This document shows positions 21,874 through 32,417 of a stretch of DNA of 64,000 bases, in pieces. The first letter of the stretch is position 1. Each line of letters starts with the position of its first letter. Source of the stretch: Lepas anatifera (taxonomy: Eukaryota > Arthropoda > Thecostraca > Lepadidae); NCBI GenBank assembly GCA_034440635.1, contig JAOTON010001898.1, positions 2,222,001-2,286,000 on the forward strand, given 5' to 3'. The notes beneath the pieces were generated by a model. That model had not been told where the DNA came from. It saw nothing but the letters and a program-made list of their open reading frames with translations, and made no database searches. The translations under genes were made by a program, and so were the position numbers.

Positions 21874-21970
21874 CAATTGGCGCCCCTCAGGTTCGGCGCC
21901 CCCCAGGTTCGGCGCCCTCCGAGCCTGGGCCCCCCCTTAACGAAATCCTAGATCCGTCACTGATTCCCAA

Positions 21971-22120
21971 TCGCTACCCAGCACAGACAGAATTTAACCT
22001 GTATAGCCTCGTTTTACCTTGAATATATTGACCTAGGTCTATGAAGATCGGCTATAAGGTAGAATACCCTAGCCTCCACAAACACCCAAGCTTTCATTTT
22101 CCTAGACATCTTGGGTTTTG
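21971..22120. repeat. Repeat X-related copy, right part
   Basis: Continuation of 15160-15670 across the hAT1 insertion; the joined form is at about 56134-56290. Confidence 0.55.
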
Positions 22121-23470
22121 CACTGTCAATGTCACTGATGCCGAGTAGGCTTGCACAAGGACAACACACAGACATACTGTATCTCAAAATTATGATCTAA
22201 TACAGCATTTCTGCGGCCAGATTCGTGTCCAGCGCCACAAATTACCTGAGAAACGGACTATTTTAAATTGGATCCACGACAAAAGCTAAATTGTGTTGAC
22301 CAGTGTTATCATCCCTCTTTACTATTGGTTGTAATTGTTACCCATGCAGGTTGTACTGATATTAGGCACTTAAAAAGGCGCACTGACTAAAAATACACAC
22401 AGCGCATGAATTAGCACATCAAGAGATTGTAAATCTACACAAAAACAAGCGCTTGGATGGTTTATGAAGTAAAGATTTATTCTATGCATTCTTTGAAACA
22501 CATGCATTACGGGTAATACGCTTACGCTAGCTACATGTTTCATTTGACATATCAGGCAGATGTATTTTAAGTTTTAACAGGTCCATTTAGTCATGAACGT
22601 CGTGCTGAGCTTTGCACTTGCGGGTAATACCCTTGCTCCAGATGCATGTTGAATTCAATCTGTCATGCAGATGTATTTTTAGCTGCGACAGGTAAATTTA
22701 CTATGCGCGACGTGCTCAGCTGCGAGCGCATCGCTGGAAGGCGGGTAAATTTACACACGCACGTCGTGTTGGGTGGCGCGCGGACCGCCCATTCCAGCTG
22801 AGCAAGAAATCAAGTGGATCAGTTACGATGGAGCCGCTGCGTTGTGAGTGCTGGTCTCCGTAATTGTGTTTGAAGGTGATAACTTGTGTAGTTACAGGTT
22901 GAAAAGTTGCCAGCTTAGACCGTCAATTACGCAAGTAGGGCGTATGAGAGTGGATGTGCAAATGCTGTTATTGCCTATTTTGCACTGTGGCATCACCGTG
23001 AATTTCGGCTGTTTCACTAGTTAAGTCATCGCTTAGAATTTACCAGCTGGCATGACATGATTCTTAAAGTTGTGAGAGGACGGCACCACTATGAGCTTGA
23101 AATAGTGTACACATAATATTCGGGTCAGGCCAACAATGACGGGTCACGGGTGTACGCGTGGCACGTGCTGGTTTTTCCCATACACGTAACATGTGAAACG
23201 GTGATAGTTGGCGTTGGACTGGGTACAACAGATGTCATCTTTCAAAAGGTGTGCAGTGCGGTGTGTAAGTTTCGTAAAAGTTTGCTCTTAGCATGTTCTC
23301 TTACAGGCTTTGTGCCTCTCTGTTTTTGTGTATAAACCAATGATTTGTCTCTTTGACCAAGACTTTCTGTTTCTGGAGATGCTCACAGGATCACCTGCTA
23401 TTCACTATATAGTACTGTGCTGGACGTTAATTCTGCAGCGTCAGCGCGTGACGTAATTTCCGTGAAGAAA
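22120..23470. other. 3' flank of GY2, no gene recognised
   Basis: Nearly identical to 56280-57640 in copy B. It holds a 118-bp tandem pair (22508-22790). Short open frames such as 23150-23335 occur in both copies only because the copies are so similar. Confidence 0.5.
22508..22790. repeat. ~118-bp tandem repeat, two and a half units
   Basis: The landmark GCGGGTAATAC/ACGGGTAATAC near 22510 and 22620, and GCGGGTAAATTTAC near 22741, each start a related block that includes CAGATGTATTTT and a CGACGTGCT or CGTCGTG motif. Confidence 0.65.
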
Positions 23471-23473
23471 CTA

Positions 23474-23601
<128 letters not shown>

Positions 23602-23904
23602 ATGTGCGTGAATATGGTAAAAATGGACCTTCTCCTACCGCTGCTGCACATTAAATATGGCAAAAGATAACGGTAGATCTAGGTCCACCGGTGTCTATGC
23701 TATGGCACTCTGTTGTATCGCCGCTTGTGCTAGGTTTTGTTTCGTTCGATACAAAAAGCAATGATTGATGTGCGATGTATTTTCTGACTCAGCATTTGTA
23801 TGTTTGCAGATGATAGTTTCCGCTCACAATTTCCGCACATCCCAGTCTCAAAGACGTCGCAGGCAGCTTTTGTCCAACGTAACGCAAGGAAACGGCTTCC
23901 AGGA

Positions 23905-24396
23905 TCAGTGGTAACCGTATTGTCTGCTGTAGCTGCTCCCGTATCCGCCCTTGTATCCGCCGTTGTAGTAGCGGTTGTATCCTCCGTAGCCTCTGTTGTA
24001 GCCACCGCCGTAGCCATGGCGACCGGCAGAACGCCGGTGGCGGTAACGATGACCGTAGTCGGAGTTGTAACCTTGATAATTGCCATAGCCCTTGTAGCCA
24101 TTGTAGCCTCTACGGTTTCCGTAGCGGTCAGGGTAGTAGTTGTAGCTACCGTAGTTTTTCTGACGGTAGTTGCCACCAGCAGACACCACAGCTACCAGGG
24201 CCGCAAGAACCAGCAGCTGTGAAACAACAAAACAGTGAATATACAGAGAAAGTACTCAACACTTTCAAAAGAAAGTTACTGTGCTGCATATATATTTTGT
24301 CACCCTGAATAACAACTTCAAACACCGGGGACTAGTGCAGAGCTGACGTTCAAAGGCAGGAATGGTAGATTGACTCACCGCGAGTTTGGCGTTCAT
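23905..24396 (-). CDS. GY2: secreted Gly/Tyr-rich peptide precursor
   Basis: Two exons on the minus strand: 24379-24396 encodes MNAKLA and ends at a GT donor (GCG|gtgagt), and 23905-24216 follows a TTTCACAG acceptor. Total 109 residues. Residues 1 to about 19 form a signal peptide (MNAKLALLVLAALVAVVSA). The secreted part is rich in Gly, Tyr and Asn, with GYNGYKGYGNYQGYNSDYG, then the basic RHRRSAG site near the middle, then GYGGGYNRGYGGYNRYYNGG. The C-terminus is KGGYGSSYSRQYGYH, shared only with GY6 and unlike the NGRHYG end of GY1 and GY3-GY5. A TATA box lies about 70 bp upstream of the ATG. The basic site suggests furin-type cleavage into two Gly/Tyr peptides. A cuticle, cement or antimicrobial role would fit, but no function is established. 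Confidence 0.85.
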
Positions 24397-24464
24397 CCTT
24401 AAAGTTGTGGGAGCTCCTTCTTTGGAAAGCGAGACCAGAGTGTGTTTACTCCCTGATTGCCACA

Positions 24465-24473
24465 TTTTATATA
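24465..24473 (-). promoter_or_regulatory. TATA box of GY2
   Basis: TATATAAAA on the minus strand about 70 bp before the ATG, in the same place as in GY3-GY6. Confidence 0.7.
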
Positions 24474-24579
24474 ACGCATGCATTGCCTGGTATTCCCAGA
24501 AGTGAAGGGGATTAGTGGTGACCGCACGTGAATTGGAAATAGTTAAAACCCACTTGGGAAGCATGAAACAGCAGTTTGG

Positions 24580-24712
24580 CATCTTTGGCAGGATTTGGAG
24601 CTCACCGAACTGGTTTTTCCGCCCAAAAGTGGCGCACCTCTGATCCGAAATGTCACCCCCCTACCATTTCCCCCTTCTGATCGGAAATACTGGATCTGTC
24701 TATGGTATTGGA
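24580..24712. repeat. hAT-like MITE remnant upstream of GY2
   Basis: Shares CGCCCAAAAGTGG..CCTCTGATC and the terminal TACTGGATCTGTCTATGG with the 2734-3033 MITE. The same remnant is upstream of GY6 (about 58755-58875), GY4 (about 45705-45825) and, beyond an inserted segment, GY3 (about 39555-39640). It predates the gene duplications. Confidence 0.6.
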
Positions 24713-24719
24713 GCATCCT

Positions 24720-26460
24720 AAAGACGTGAAGCATCCTCGACAATCTCAATTGCATCGCTTTTTCAATCGTCTCAGCATCCTCCATCGTCTCTAATCATTG
24801 TTCACATATGAACTCCCTAGCTTCATGAGGATGGAGCGAACGACTGCCCCTTCCACATGGTAAACCAGTTGTGACAACGCCCAAAGCTTCAAGACATGAC
24901 CTGAGTCCTTCTGACGCCTCCTTTCAATTACGCGCGCCTAAAGATTCTCAATTCGTATCTGATGAGTTGCATCGTTAGGGTTACAACAAAACTTTGAAGC
25001 TTCTTTCCAGACCCCCGTCTCTGCATTCATCATCAGTCCATGGGTCTGTCCTTTCTAGTAAAAGATATGAAAGATAGTCGAAATAGCTTTGAAGACAAGC
25101 GGGCAGAAACTATTTTTGTAGCAATAGATCCTAAGAAACATAGAAATGAGTTTTATGGTTCTGATGCCCGCCATAAATTCCGTACCATTTGCTGCTTTCT
25201 CGATGCTTGCTATTATTGTGCTAAAATACATGATAATGCCAAAAGTATGTGACGTAACTCATAAAGTATCCAATTTGGTATGTGTAATTTATGTCATCTT
25301 AATGTTTTTATCATGTGCATGATAACGCCTACAAGGTGCCTTTCGTAATCGCAAATTTTAGCAGAAATACAAAAACCTGATGTCAGAGGTAAAAAACACT
25401 GGCTGACGCAGAGGGAGGGGAGGGGCATAAACCTATGGCCCCCAAAAAGGTGAAATTTTATCCAATTTTCTTAAAGCACTATGTTCTTAAAATTTCCTAT
25501 GTTGCCCCCCCCGACGACGCTCCTGCGTCCGCTCCTGATTGTACAAAGCAGGGGTGGAGATCTCTTTTCAAACCAGGGGTCCCGGTCCGGTCGAGGCCGC
25601 AGGAGTGGATGTTTTTCGTAAGGAAATGAAACGGCAATAAAATTCAGACAATATCTATAAATACCGTATGAAACCCTATGATGGTAGGATTTTTACACGA
25701 GCCGGATCATGACTTCCTCGGGAGGTAAAACCGACATGTATGTACACTTCAAGACACTTCGAGCATTCGATCATATTTTTCCGGAAACTCAAAATGAGAT
25801 ACGGATTCATACCTCTGCCGTTGACTGGGTATTTGAAAGGATAGCGATTATAACGTACCGTGCGCTTTTTAATCTGGTCCTCCATGAAAACGTGTTAGCC
25901 ACAGACAGCATCACCGTGTGAAATAAAATACTTTTCAATACTCAAGTATTCCCCTTCTGAGAAGTCTTATGGCCCCATCATTTGTTGTGTCATTATAGCC
26001 CAAAACGATAACTATAATATAAATATTTTGACGATATCTTAAATTACCAAAAATTTTGCGTCATGCTACAATATGGCGATAGATCGGTCCAGATTTCTTT
26101 TTCCGCAAAACTGGCACATTTTCTACGCTCTTTCTCCCCCTCTCTCTCACTCACTTTAAGGCTTTTACCCTACAATTAAAAAAGCTGTACCATACATAAA
26201 AAATACAAAATAAAACTATGCCAAGAAAAATCGTTCCTTGAATGTGTGGAAGATTCAATAGCCTTCATTAAATCACCCTCGTGGTACTTTTTCGTAAGTA
26301 GTATCATGGATCCCGCCGCTGGGGAGACGGGGAGAAGCGTCTCCACACTTTTAAGAGTGGGAGAGGACAGATTATGTTTTGTCCCTCCCCCCCACCGCTT
26401 TTCAAGCAGGGTCCCATTACGTTGTCCCAAGTACTGAAATCATGGCGAATAACAAATAGC
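24720..26460. other. Intergenic upstream of GY2, no gene recognised
   Basis: Nearly identical to 58880-60640 in copy B. The 70-residue frame at 25040-25252 is preserved in both copies but has no recognisable motif. A possible short MITE lies at about 25405-25540 (GGCTGACGCAGAGGG against CTGCGTCCGCTCCTG). Confidence 0.45.
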
Positions 26461-26921
26461 GGGCCTCCTGCAAAGCTTTAATTCAGGGGGAGTAGATACG
26501 TTGAAGAGTCCCAAAAGCAGCTCAGGAGACCAATACAAACTAAGAGGGCTAGATCAACGGGGTGCGTTGACGAGCTCACGGAGCTCCAGATAAGCACAAG
26601 GGGCCCAAACAAATAAGCCAAAGGGGCCCACATTTTAAAAAGACCCGATACCAACCCAGGGGGCTTAACCCTTGTTAGCTCAAGGGACACTGATCTAGTT
26701 AGGGGCCATAGGACCGAGTAAAAAACCTCTTATGCTGCTCCTCTCAGGGACCCTTACCGGCTAAGGTGACCCCAAACCAGCCTGCACCCCCAGACAAAGT
26801 CAGTAAGCTCCTGTGTAATACCCTCTCAGAGTCCCAGATCAGCCCAGGAACCCCTTGGAAAGCTCCCTCTCAGGAGTCCTAAATCATGGGGCCTAGGGTC
26901 AGCTGAGAGGGGCCATATCAG
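26460..26921. repeat. GGGCCC/CAGCTCA minisatellite, left of TTAA element
   Basis: Degenerate units such as CCAGATAAGCACAAGGGGCC and AGCTCAGGAGACC. The array continues on the other side of the TTAA element at 27952, so the element inserted into it. Confidence 0.7.
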
Positions 26922-26925
26922 TTAA

Positions 26926-27947
26926 CCCTCGCCCCACCGGGGGCCATCGATGGCCCCCTAAGGTTTTTCCGGGATAGCAGAAAAACGACGAGGCGCAGCA
27001 CCGCGGTTGAGGGCTCTACCTCTCACTGCATCATTTTCCCATCATCCCTGAAATTTTTACCCCGGGTCACCCAAGGTCAGGTCACCAGACGAGGTCAACC
27101 AAGGTCACCTCACTTCACCTTTAGAGCTCTGTAAGAACTACATTTCAAAGTCGATTGATTTGAAACTTCCTACACTTCATGACCCCTCCAGGGTCTACAA
27201 GGTGTATATCCGGGATTTTTCGATTTCGTGCCCTGCGGTCAGGTCACGAGGTGACCTCTCCCATTGGAAAAGCATGGGGAAAAGCTATTTCATGATATAA
27301 AAGCCAAAAAAATGATTGCAAATACTCAGACTGCTCAGAACAACGTTTTTGGACACCCTTTCACGGATCCCAGGGGTCATATTTGCCCTTTGACCTTGCC
27401 AAGGTCATCCAAGGTCACCAGAGGTCAAAAACAGTATTTTGACAATAACTTTTGACCTAATTGAGCTAGAGCGGTGAAACAAACACCATCGTGTTTGTCT
27501 TGTCACTGGCTTTCATTTGATATACGGCAAGGTCACTTTTTGACATTTCGTGACCTCAGGTCATACTAGGTCACGAGGTGACCTCTGGCGGTCAAACCAC
27601 TGGCGGGAGGTCTTTACGTTCCACATAGCGGAAAAAGTACTGGCAATTTGCTATCAAATGTACTTTACCAGGCTTCAATAGCTCTAATGACATAAGAGTT
27701 ATGTCCAGTTTGCTTAATCATTGCATATTTGAGTGAAAATAGCCGATCTTGACCTAATTTGACCTCTGGAGGTCAAACCATTGACGTGAGCACTAAAACA
27801 TGCGAAGTAATTTCTTACTGAATTCACGCGAGCTTTCTATTGCACTTTGCAGATTTGCGCTAACGCCCATATTTTCGGAGTTAGAGGGGGGCCATCGATG
27901 GCCCCCGGTGGGGCGAAGGTGGCGCCGGACCCCCGGTGGGGCGCGGG
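26926..27947. mobile_element. TTAA element T1, ~1.0 kb, piggyBac-like non-autonomous
   Basis: TTAA occurs at both edges (26922-26925 and 27948-27951). The ends are inverted: CCCTCGCCCCACCGGGGG and CCCCCGGTGGGGCGCGGG. An inner palindrome GGCCATCGATGGCC occurs near each end. The interior is dense in AGGTCA/TGACCT half-sites. A 63-codon frame at 27264-27455 recurs in other copies but carries no transposase motif. Other copies: 53996-55016, 61098-62119 and 63019 to the window end (inverted). TTAA duplication with CCC-type ends fits piggyBac-type mobilisation. Confidence 0.85.
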
Positions 27948-27951
27948 TTAA

Positions 27952-28815
27952 GAGTTCCCAGGCCAGATAATTTCCCCTGCCGGCTCAAAAGCGCCTGTGC
28001 CAGCACCGGGGTTTCGAGATCAGCGAGGGGACCCTGACCATCTAAAAGGGCCTCAGATCAGCTCAGGTGGCCAGGCCCGCTTTGAGGGCTCTAAATTGGC
28101 TCAGCAGGCCCAGAAAAACTCAAAGGGCCAGACCAGTTGGCCCTCGACGATTTCAAGGGACCTAGACAAACACAATAGGGCCCGGACAAGCTAAAAGGCC
28201 CATACCCGTTTAAAGGGCCCAATACCAGCTCAGGGGCCCTAACCAACTCAAGAGACACCAATCCAGCTAGGGGCCTTACGACCAAGCCAGGAACCTCCCA
28301 AATAAATCCTCTCAGGGGCCCTATACCAGTTCATGACCCGCTGAGCCAACTCAGTGTTTAAGGTCGAGCCCGTTAGCTCATGTGCAATATCCTCTCACGA
28401 CTCAGAACAGCCCAAGGGCTACCTGCAAAACTGCCTCTCCGGCGACTCAAAATCAACTCAGGGGTCCCAAGACCAGCTGATACCAGATAACGGGTCCCGA
28501 TAAGGACAGGGCACTCCAGTACTAGCGCATGGGTTTCAGGATCAATGTGGTGACCTGGTTAGTTGGAGGTCTTAGTTGTTGCCTTAGTTTAACGAGTTGG
28601 AGGTCTTAGTCTACTCAGGGACTGCAGACCAGCTTAACTTCACGGGATCCTAAAACTGCTCTGGTGGTGGGGGGGGCAGGAGGCAACACAAACGCAGGGG
28701 CCATACGCCAATTCAGAGGCCCAGTCGAGCTAAGAGGCCCTGAATCAGCTCCAGGAGCGCCAAATCAACTTGGGGCCCAATACCAGCTCAGGGGTCCTGA
28801 CACCGCTTGGAGACC
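27952..28815. repeat. GGGCCC/CAGCTCA minisatellite, right of TTAA element
   Basis: Continuation of 26460-26921; typical text is GGCCCAATACCAGCTCAGGG. No gene. Confidence 0.75.
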
Positions 28816-29429
28816 TTAACGCGCAGGGGGTTCAGGGGGTCTTAAAGTGCTCCCACATATTGTTCCAAGGTGGCCGGAGAATACGCCGCCAGAATATGCT
28901 TTTCGGACATCGCTACTCGGAATAAGAATACGCCAGAATACGCTTCTCGGAGAAAGCATGAGCGCGTCAATTGGTGAACAAATTTTAAAAAAATGGTCCT
29001 TTTTTACTTCTAGGCTGTAAAATTCAGACTCATATCTTGAGATATTCCCAATTGCGCGGTCGCACCAGTTTGCCAGCACTGCACACCAAATAGTGACGTA
29101 ATAACGTCATATATATTGCTAACAACTATGCTAAAATTACTCCACTAGGTTGAAGATGACCAGGCTCTCAATTACATTTTTTCCCTTAAATTATTTCGAA
29201 TTTCAATTCTCCCACGGTCCTCTAGAGGTGGAAAATGTAGCTAAGCTCAGAACGCCTATCAAGGAACCACACATGATAAAATGATAACGTCATATAATCG
29301 GGTTATATGTCAGTCACGCCAAATAAAGGTCAAGGTTACATGCCAAGGAAAATTGACCCAGTGTTCCGGACAGTGGCGTAGCCAAGGGGAGTCCGCGGAC
29401 CCCCCTTTGGCTGACCTTATGCACTGGAA

Positions 29430-30285
29430 AACAAGAGCATTGGTCTCAGGGGCCCCCTGACCTTGGTCTCAGGGGGCCCTCCGAGCTCGATCTCAGGCCC
29501 CCCGAGGTTGGTCTCAAGGGACCTCCGAGGTTGGTCTCAGGGGTCCCCAAACTTGGTCTTACGGGGCCCCTGATCTTGGTCTCAGGGGCCCCCGAGCTCG
29601 GTCTCAGGTGGCCCCGAGCTTGGTCTCAAGGAGTGCCCAAGCTTAGTCTCAAGGGATCTCTGAACTTGGTCTCAGGGGCCCCCGAGCTTGGTCTCAGGGG
29701 GCCCCCGAGCTTGGTCTCACGGGCTTTCCGAGCTTGGTCTCAGGGGCCCCGATCATCGGTATTGAGGGCTCCAGAGTACCGAACATTGATCTCGGGGGCC
29801 CTGAGCTTGGTCTCAGGGGACCCACGAACTTTGTCTCAGGGGGCCCCGAGCTTGGTCTCAAGGGACCTCCGAACTTGGTCTCTGGGGCCCCCCGAGCTTG
29901 GTCTCAGGAGGCCCTCCGAGCTTGGTCTCACGGGCCTCCTGAGCTTGGTCTCAGAGGAGTCCGAGCTCGATCTCAGGGGGCCCTGAGCTTGGTCTCAGGG
30001 AGCCCCCAAGCTTGGTCTCAAGGGACCTCCGGGCTTGGTCTCAGGGGGGCCCCGAGCTTGGTCTCACGGGCTTTCCGAGCTTGGTCTCAGGGGCCCCCAA
30101 TCATCGGTATCGAGAGCTCCAGAGTACCAAACATGGATCTAGGGGCCCCTGAGCTCGGTCTCAGGGGCCCCCGAGCTTAATCTCACGGGCCTTTCGATCT
30201 TGGTCTCAGAGGCCCCCGAGCTTGGTCTCAGGGGGCCCTCCGAGTTTGGTCTCAGGGTCCCCCGAGCTTGGTATCATGGACCTTT
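29430..30285. repeat. GAGCTTGGTCTCAGGGGCCC minisatellite, first block
   Basis: Units of about 26-30 bp. The spacing keeps frames open, giving long translations rich in LVSGAPELGLRGP that are not genes. Interrupted by the LINE at 30286. Confidence 0.9.
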
Positions 30286-32417
30286 TAAACGAGTAAAGCG
30301 TAACAGGACAGCAGACACGATTAGAAACTTTGAGGAAAAACGTCAAAATTTCAAATCAATTTCAGAGGACCGATACTACAAACACCTTCAGGGACTGATT
30401 GGGAACTTCAAAACGAATCCGAAAAGGTTTTGGACTTTCTTAAAGAGCATCAAGGGAGCAAAGGGGCAAATTCCCACTCTTTCGGACGGAAACCGCCGGA
30501 TCAATTCAGACAAGGAAAAAGCTGATCTTTTGAATCAAATATTTGCCAGCAAGTTTACTTCTCCGGAAGTGATTCACTACCCAGAACCTCCCGATTATAA
30601 TCTTCCAAATTTGACGGGCTTTGAAATCTCTGAAGCCCAGGTCCGGGATATTTTGGAGAATCTGCAGGTGCACAAGGCCTGCGGTCCGGACAACATTAGC
30701 GCTCGGGTCATAAAAGAGTGCCGAGATGAGCTCACATGTCCTCTAACAATTCTTTTCCGGAAGTCCGTGAATGCGGGGGTCTTCCCGAGCAGGTGGGCGG
30801 AAGCCAACATTGTCCCAGTATTTAAGAAAGGTTCACGAAATTCTCCCGAAAATTATCGCAGTGTTTCACTCCTTCCGCTGTTCGGCAAAGTCATGGAAAG
30901 ATGCGTATTCCAAACGCTTCTTGCGCATGTGCAACCTGTTCTCACAGAGAAACAGCACGGTTTTGTCCCTCGCCGATCCTGCGAAACGAATTTGGCAACC
31001 CTTCTAAAAACGGCGTGGGACTCAATATCTTCAGGCCATCAATTAGACATTTTGTATCTTGATTACTCTTCCGCTTTCCAGAGCGTCAACCATAAATTGC
31101 TCCTCCACAAAATCCAGAATTCGTACAGCATTTCAGGACAAGCGCTTCGTTGGCTCTCATCTTATCTTTGGGATCGAAAACAACGTGTGATCATTAACGG
31201 GAAATGTTCAAATTGGACTGAAGTGCGCTCTGGAACTCCGGAAGGCAGTTTGTTATCACCTCTACTGTTCGTGCTCTTCCTAAATGATCTTCCCGACACC
31301 ATCCAAACCCAAATTTTGATGTTCGCTGACGATGTGAAGCTTTTCAACAAAATTACCTGCACAAGAGATGCAGAATTTCTCCAGAAAGACCTGGATCACC
31401 TCATTCAGTGGTCAGAAACCTGGAAATTAAAGCTAAATCCCACCAAATGTCAATCATTTAGGATCACCCTGAACAAAAAAACAATTCTGGCTAGATACAA
31501 AATTCGTAACAACGACCTGGAACATGTTCAAGAAATTCGAGACCTAGGCGTTTGGCTAGACACAAAATTGACGTTTCAGGCTCATATCAACCATACCGTC
31601 AGCAAAGCGAATAGGATGCTAGGTTTGCTCATGCGCTCACTCCAGACTAGCCGAACGGCGGGACGACTGAAACCTGCTCTTATTCTTGCAGCCTTCTTTG
31701 GCAACGTTCGCTCCATCTTAGAATACGGTAGCGTAATCTGGGGTGGAGCCGCAAAAACGCACTTAGATCGACTGGAAAAAATTCAACACAAATTTCTGAT
31801 GTGGTTGGCTGCCCACACTCACGTGCCTCAACAAAATTTATCACTCTCCTACAATGATCTACTTGGTAGTTTCAAAATTACTTCACTTTCAAAAAGGCGA
31901 CTAAAAAGCGACATTCTGTTCGTCTACAAAATTATCATCCACAGAACGGACTCCGCCTTCCTGCTTGGGCACCTACCGTTGCATGTGCCTCAGCGTCGGA
32001 CCAGGGAGGGACAAAACCAGCCGCCACTCATTCCTTTTGGGAGAGTAGAAACCGTGAGATGTGGATTGTTCATCCGTGCAGTTCGCGCTTTTAATCATCA
32101 TGTCAGCACGTATCCTACCATCGACCCTTTTATCTCTAGTTTCTCATCGTTTAAATCCTCCGTCATTAAATATCTTAGGGATCATCCGTTTTAGTGAACC
32201 CATGGTTTTAGGATTTCACTGTTTTATAGCATCATGTTTTTCTTTTAATATTTACATGTTTATTTGAATTTAATGTTTCTGCGGTTGTAACTGTATATGT
32301 GACTATCAGTTCATCATCTCTTGTAAATATTCACGTATTGTTTTATCCATTGACTTGAGCTGTAAGTGGGATAATCCTGTTGCTCATATATACTGAATAA
32401 ATACAAAATACAAAATA
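30286..32417 (+). mobile_element. 5'-truncated LINE inserted in the minisatellite
   Basis: Begins after ggacctt and ends in the A-rich tail AATAAATACAAAATAC. The array resumes as CTTTCGAGCTTGG, with CTTT possibly duplicated at both edges (30283-30286 and 32418-32421). Elsewhere the array reads GGACCTTTCGGGCTTGG uninterrupted, which is the pre-insertion form. It has an intact reverse-transcriptase frame but no endonuclease. Confidence 0.8.
30290..32194 (+). CDS. Non-LTR retrotransposon reverse transcriptase (Jockey/CR1-like), N-terminally truncated
   Basis: Open for about 630 codons without a stop; translation upstream of 30290 is minisatellite. Recognisable reverse-transcriptase blocks in order: KACGPDNISARVIKE, FPSRWAEANIVPVFKKG, NYRSVSLLPLFGKVMER, LTEKQHGFVPRRSCETNL, ILYLDYSSAFQSVNHKLLL (palm motif A Asp present; the usual second Asp of AFD is Gln), GTPEGSLLSPLLF (usually GxPQG), and MFADDVKLF, the catalytic ADD motif, near 31319. 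Downstream are the thumb-like HKFL-type region (LDRLEKIQHKFLMWLA) and a C-terminal tail ending LRDHPF. It lacks the APE endonuclease and any ORF1, so it is probably a dead-on-arrival copy. The lack of stops means it inserted recently. Confidence 0.9.
   Translation, partial: RVKRNRTADTIRNFEEKRQNFKSISEDRYYKHLQGLIGNFKTNPKRFWTFLKSIKGAKGQIPTLSDGNRRINSDKEKADLLNQIFASKFTSPEVIHYPEPPDYNLPNLTGFEISEAQVRDILENLQVHKACGPDNISARVIKECRDELTCPLTILFRKSVNAGVFPSRWAEANIVPVFKKGSRNSPENYRSVSLLPLFGKVMERCVFQTLLAHVQPVLTEKQHGFVPRRSCETNLATLLKTAWDSISSGHQLDILYLDYSSAFQSVNHKLLLHKIQNSYSISGQALRWLSSYLWDRKQRVIINGKCSNWTEVRSGTPEGSLLSPLLFVLFLNDLPDTIQTQILMFADDVKLFNKITCTRDAEFLQKDLDHLIQWSETWKLKLNPTKCQSFRITLNKKTILARYKIRNNDLEHVQEIRDLGVWLDTKLTFQAHINHTVSKANRMLGLLMRSLQTSRTAGRLKPALILAAFFGNVRSILEYGSVIWGGAAKTHLDRLEKIQHKFLMWLAAHTHVPQQNLSLSYNDLLGSFKITSLSKRRLKSDILFVYKIIIHRTDSAFLLGHLPLHVPQRRTREGQNQPPLIPFGRVETVRCGLFIRAVRAFNHHVSTYPTIDPFISSFSSFKSSVIKYLRDHPF

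Larger units (their letters stand above)
15679..21962. mobile_element. hAT1: 6.3-kb hAT-like element filled with minisatellites
   Basis: The left end is CAGTGACGGATCCAAGGGGG and the right end CTAGATCCGTCACTG, its inverted partner. The flanks are an exact 8-bp duplication ATTCCCAA (15671-15678 and 21963-21970). Copy B has ATTCCCAA once at 56126-56133 with both flanks joined, which is a perfect empty site. The interior has two minisatellite arrays, a repeat X fragment and a nested 528-bp hAT-like element. No transposase is recognisable, so it must have been mobilised in trans or have lost its gene. Confidence 0.9.

Noticed and set aside
23800..24222. Plus-strand 140-codon frame rich in SAVVSALVSAVV, and equivalents at 12439, 41861, 44581, 52757 and 58055
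   Set aside because: Antisense to the Gly/Tyr exons; composition mirrors the sense repeats, and the splice sites, signal peptide and TATA box support the sense strand.
25040..25252. 70-codon frame identical in both duplicates (59208-59420)
   Set aside because: Identity reflects the recent duplication, not selection. No motif, and no second exon or promoter identified.
25676..25885. 69-codon minus-strand frame shared by the duplicates
   Set aside because: Same reasoning; no recognisable family features.
27264..27455. 63-codon frame repeated in all TTAA elements (also 54335, 61403 and 63513)
   Set aside because: Its presence in every copy follows from copy similarity. It is shifted in T3, has no transposase features and runs through AGGTCA repeats.
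29531..30180. Two long plus-strand frames of about 150 codons (LVSGAPELGLRGP repeats)
   Set aside because: They are translations of the GGGCCC minisatellite, whose unit lacks stops in several frames. The same happens at 32618-34161.
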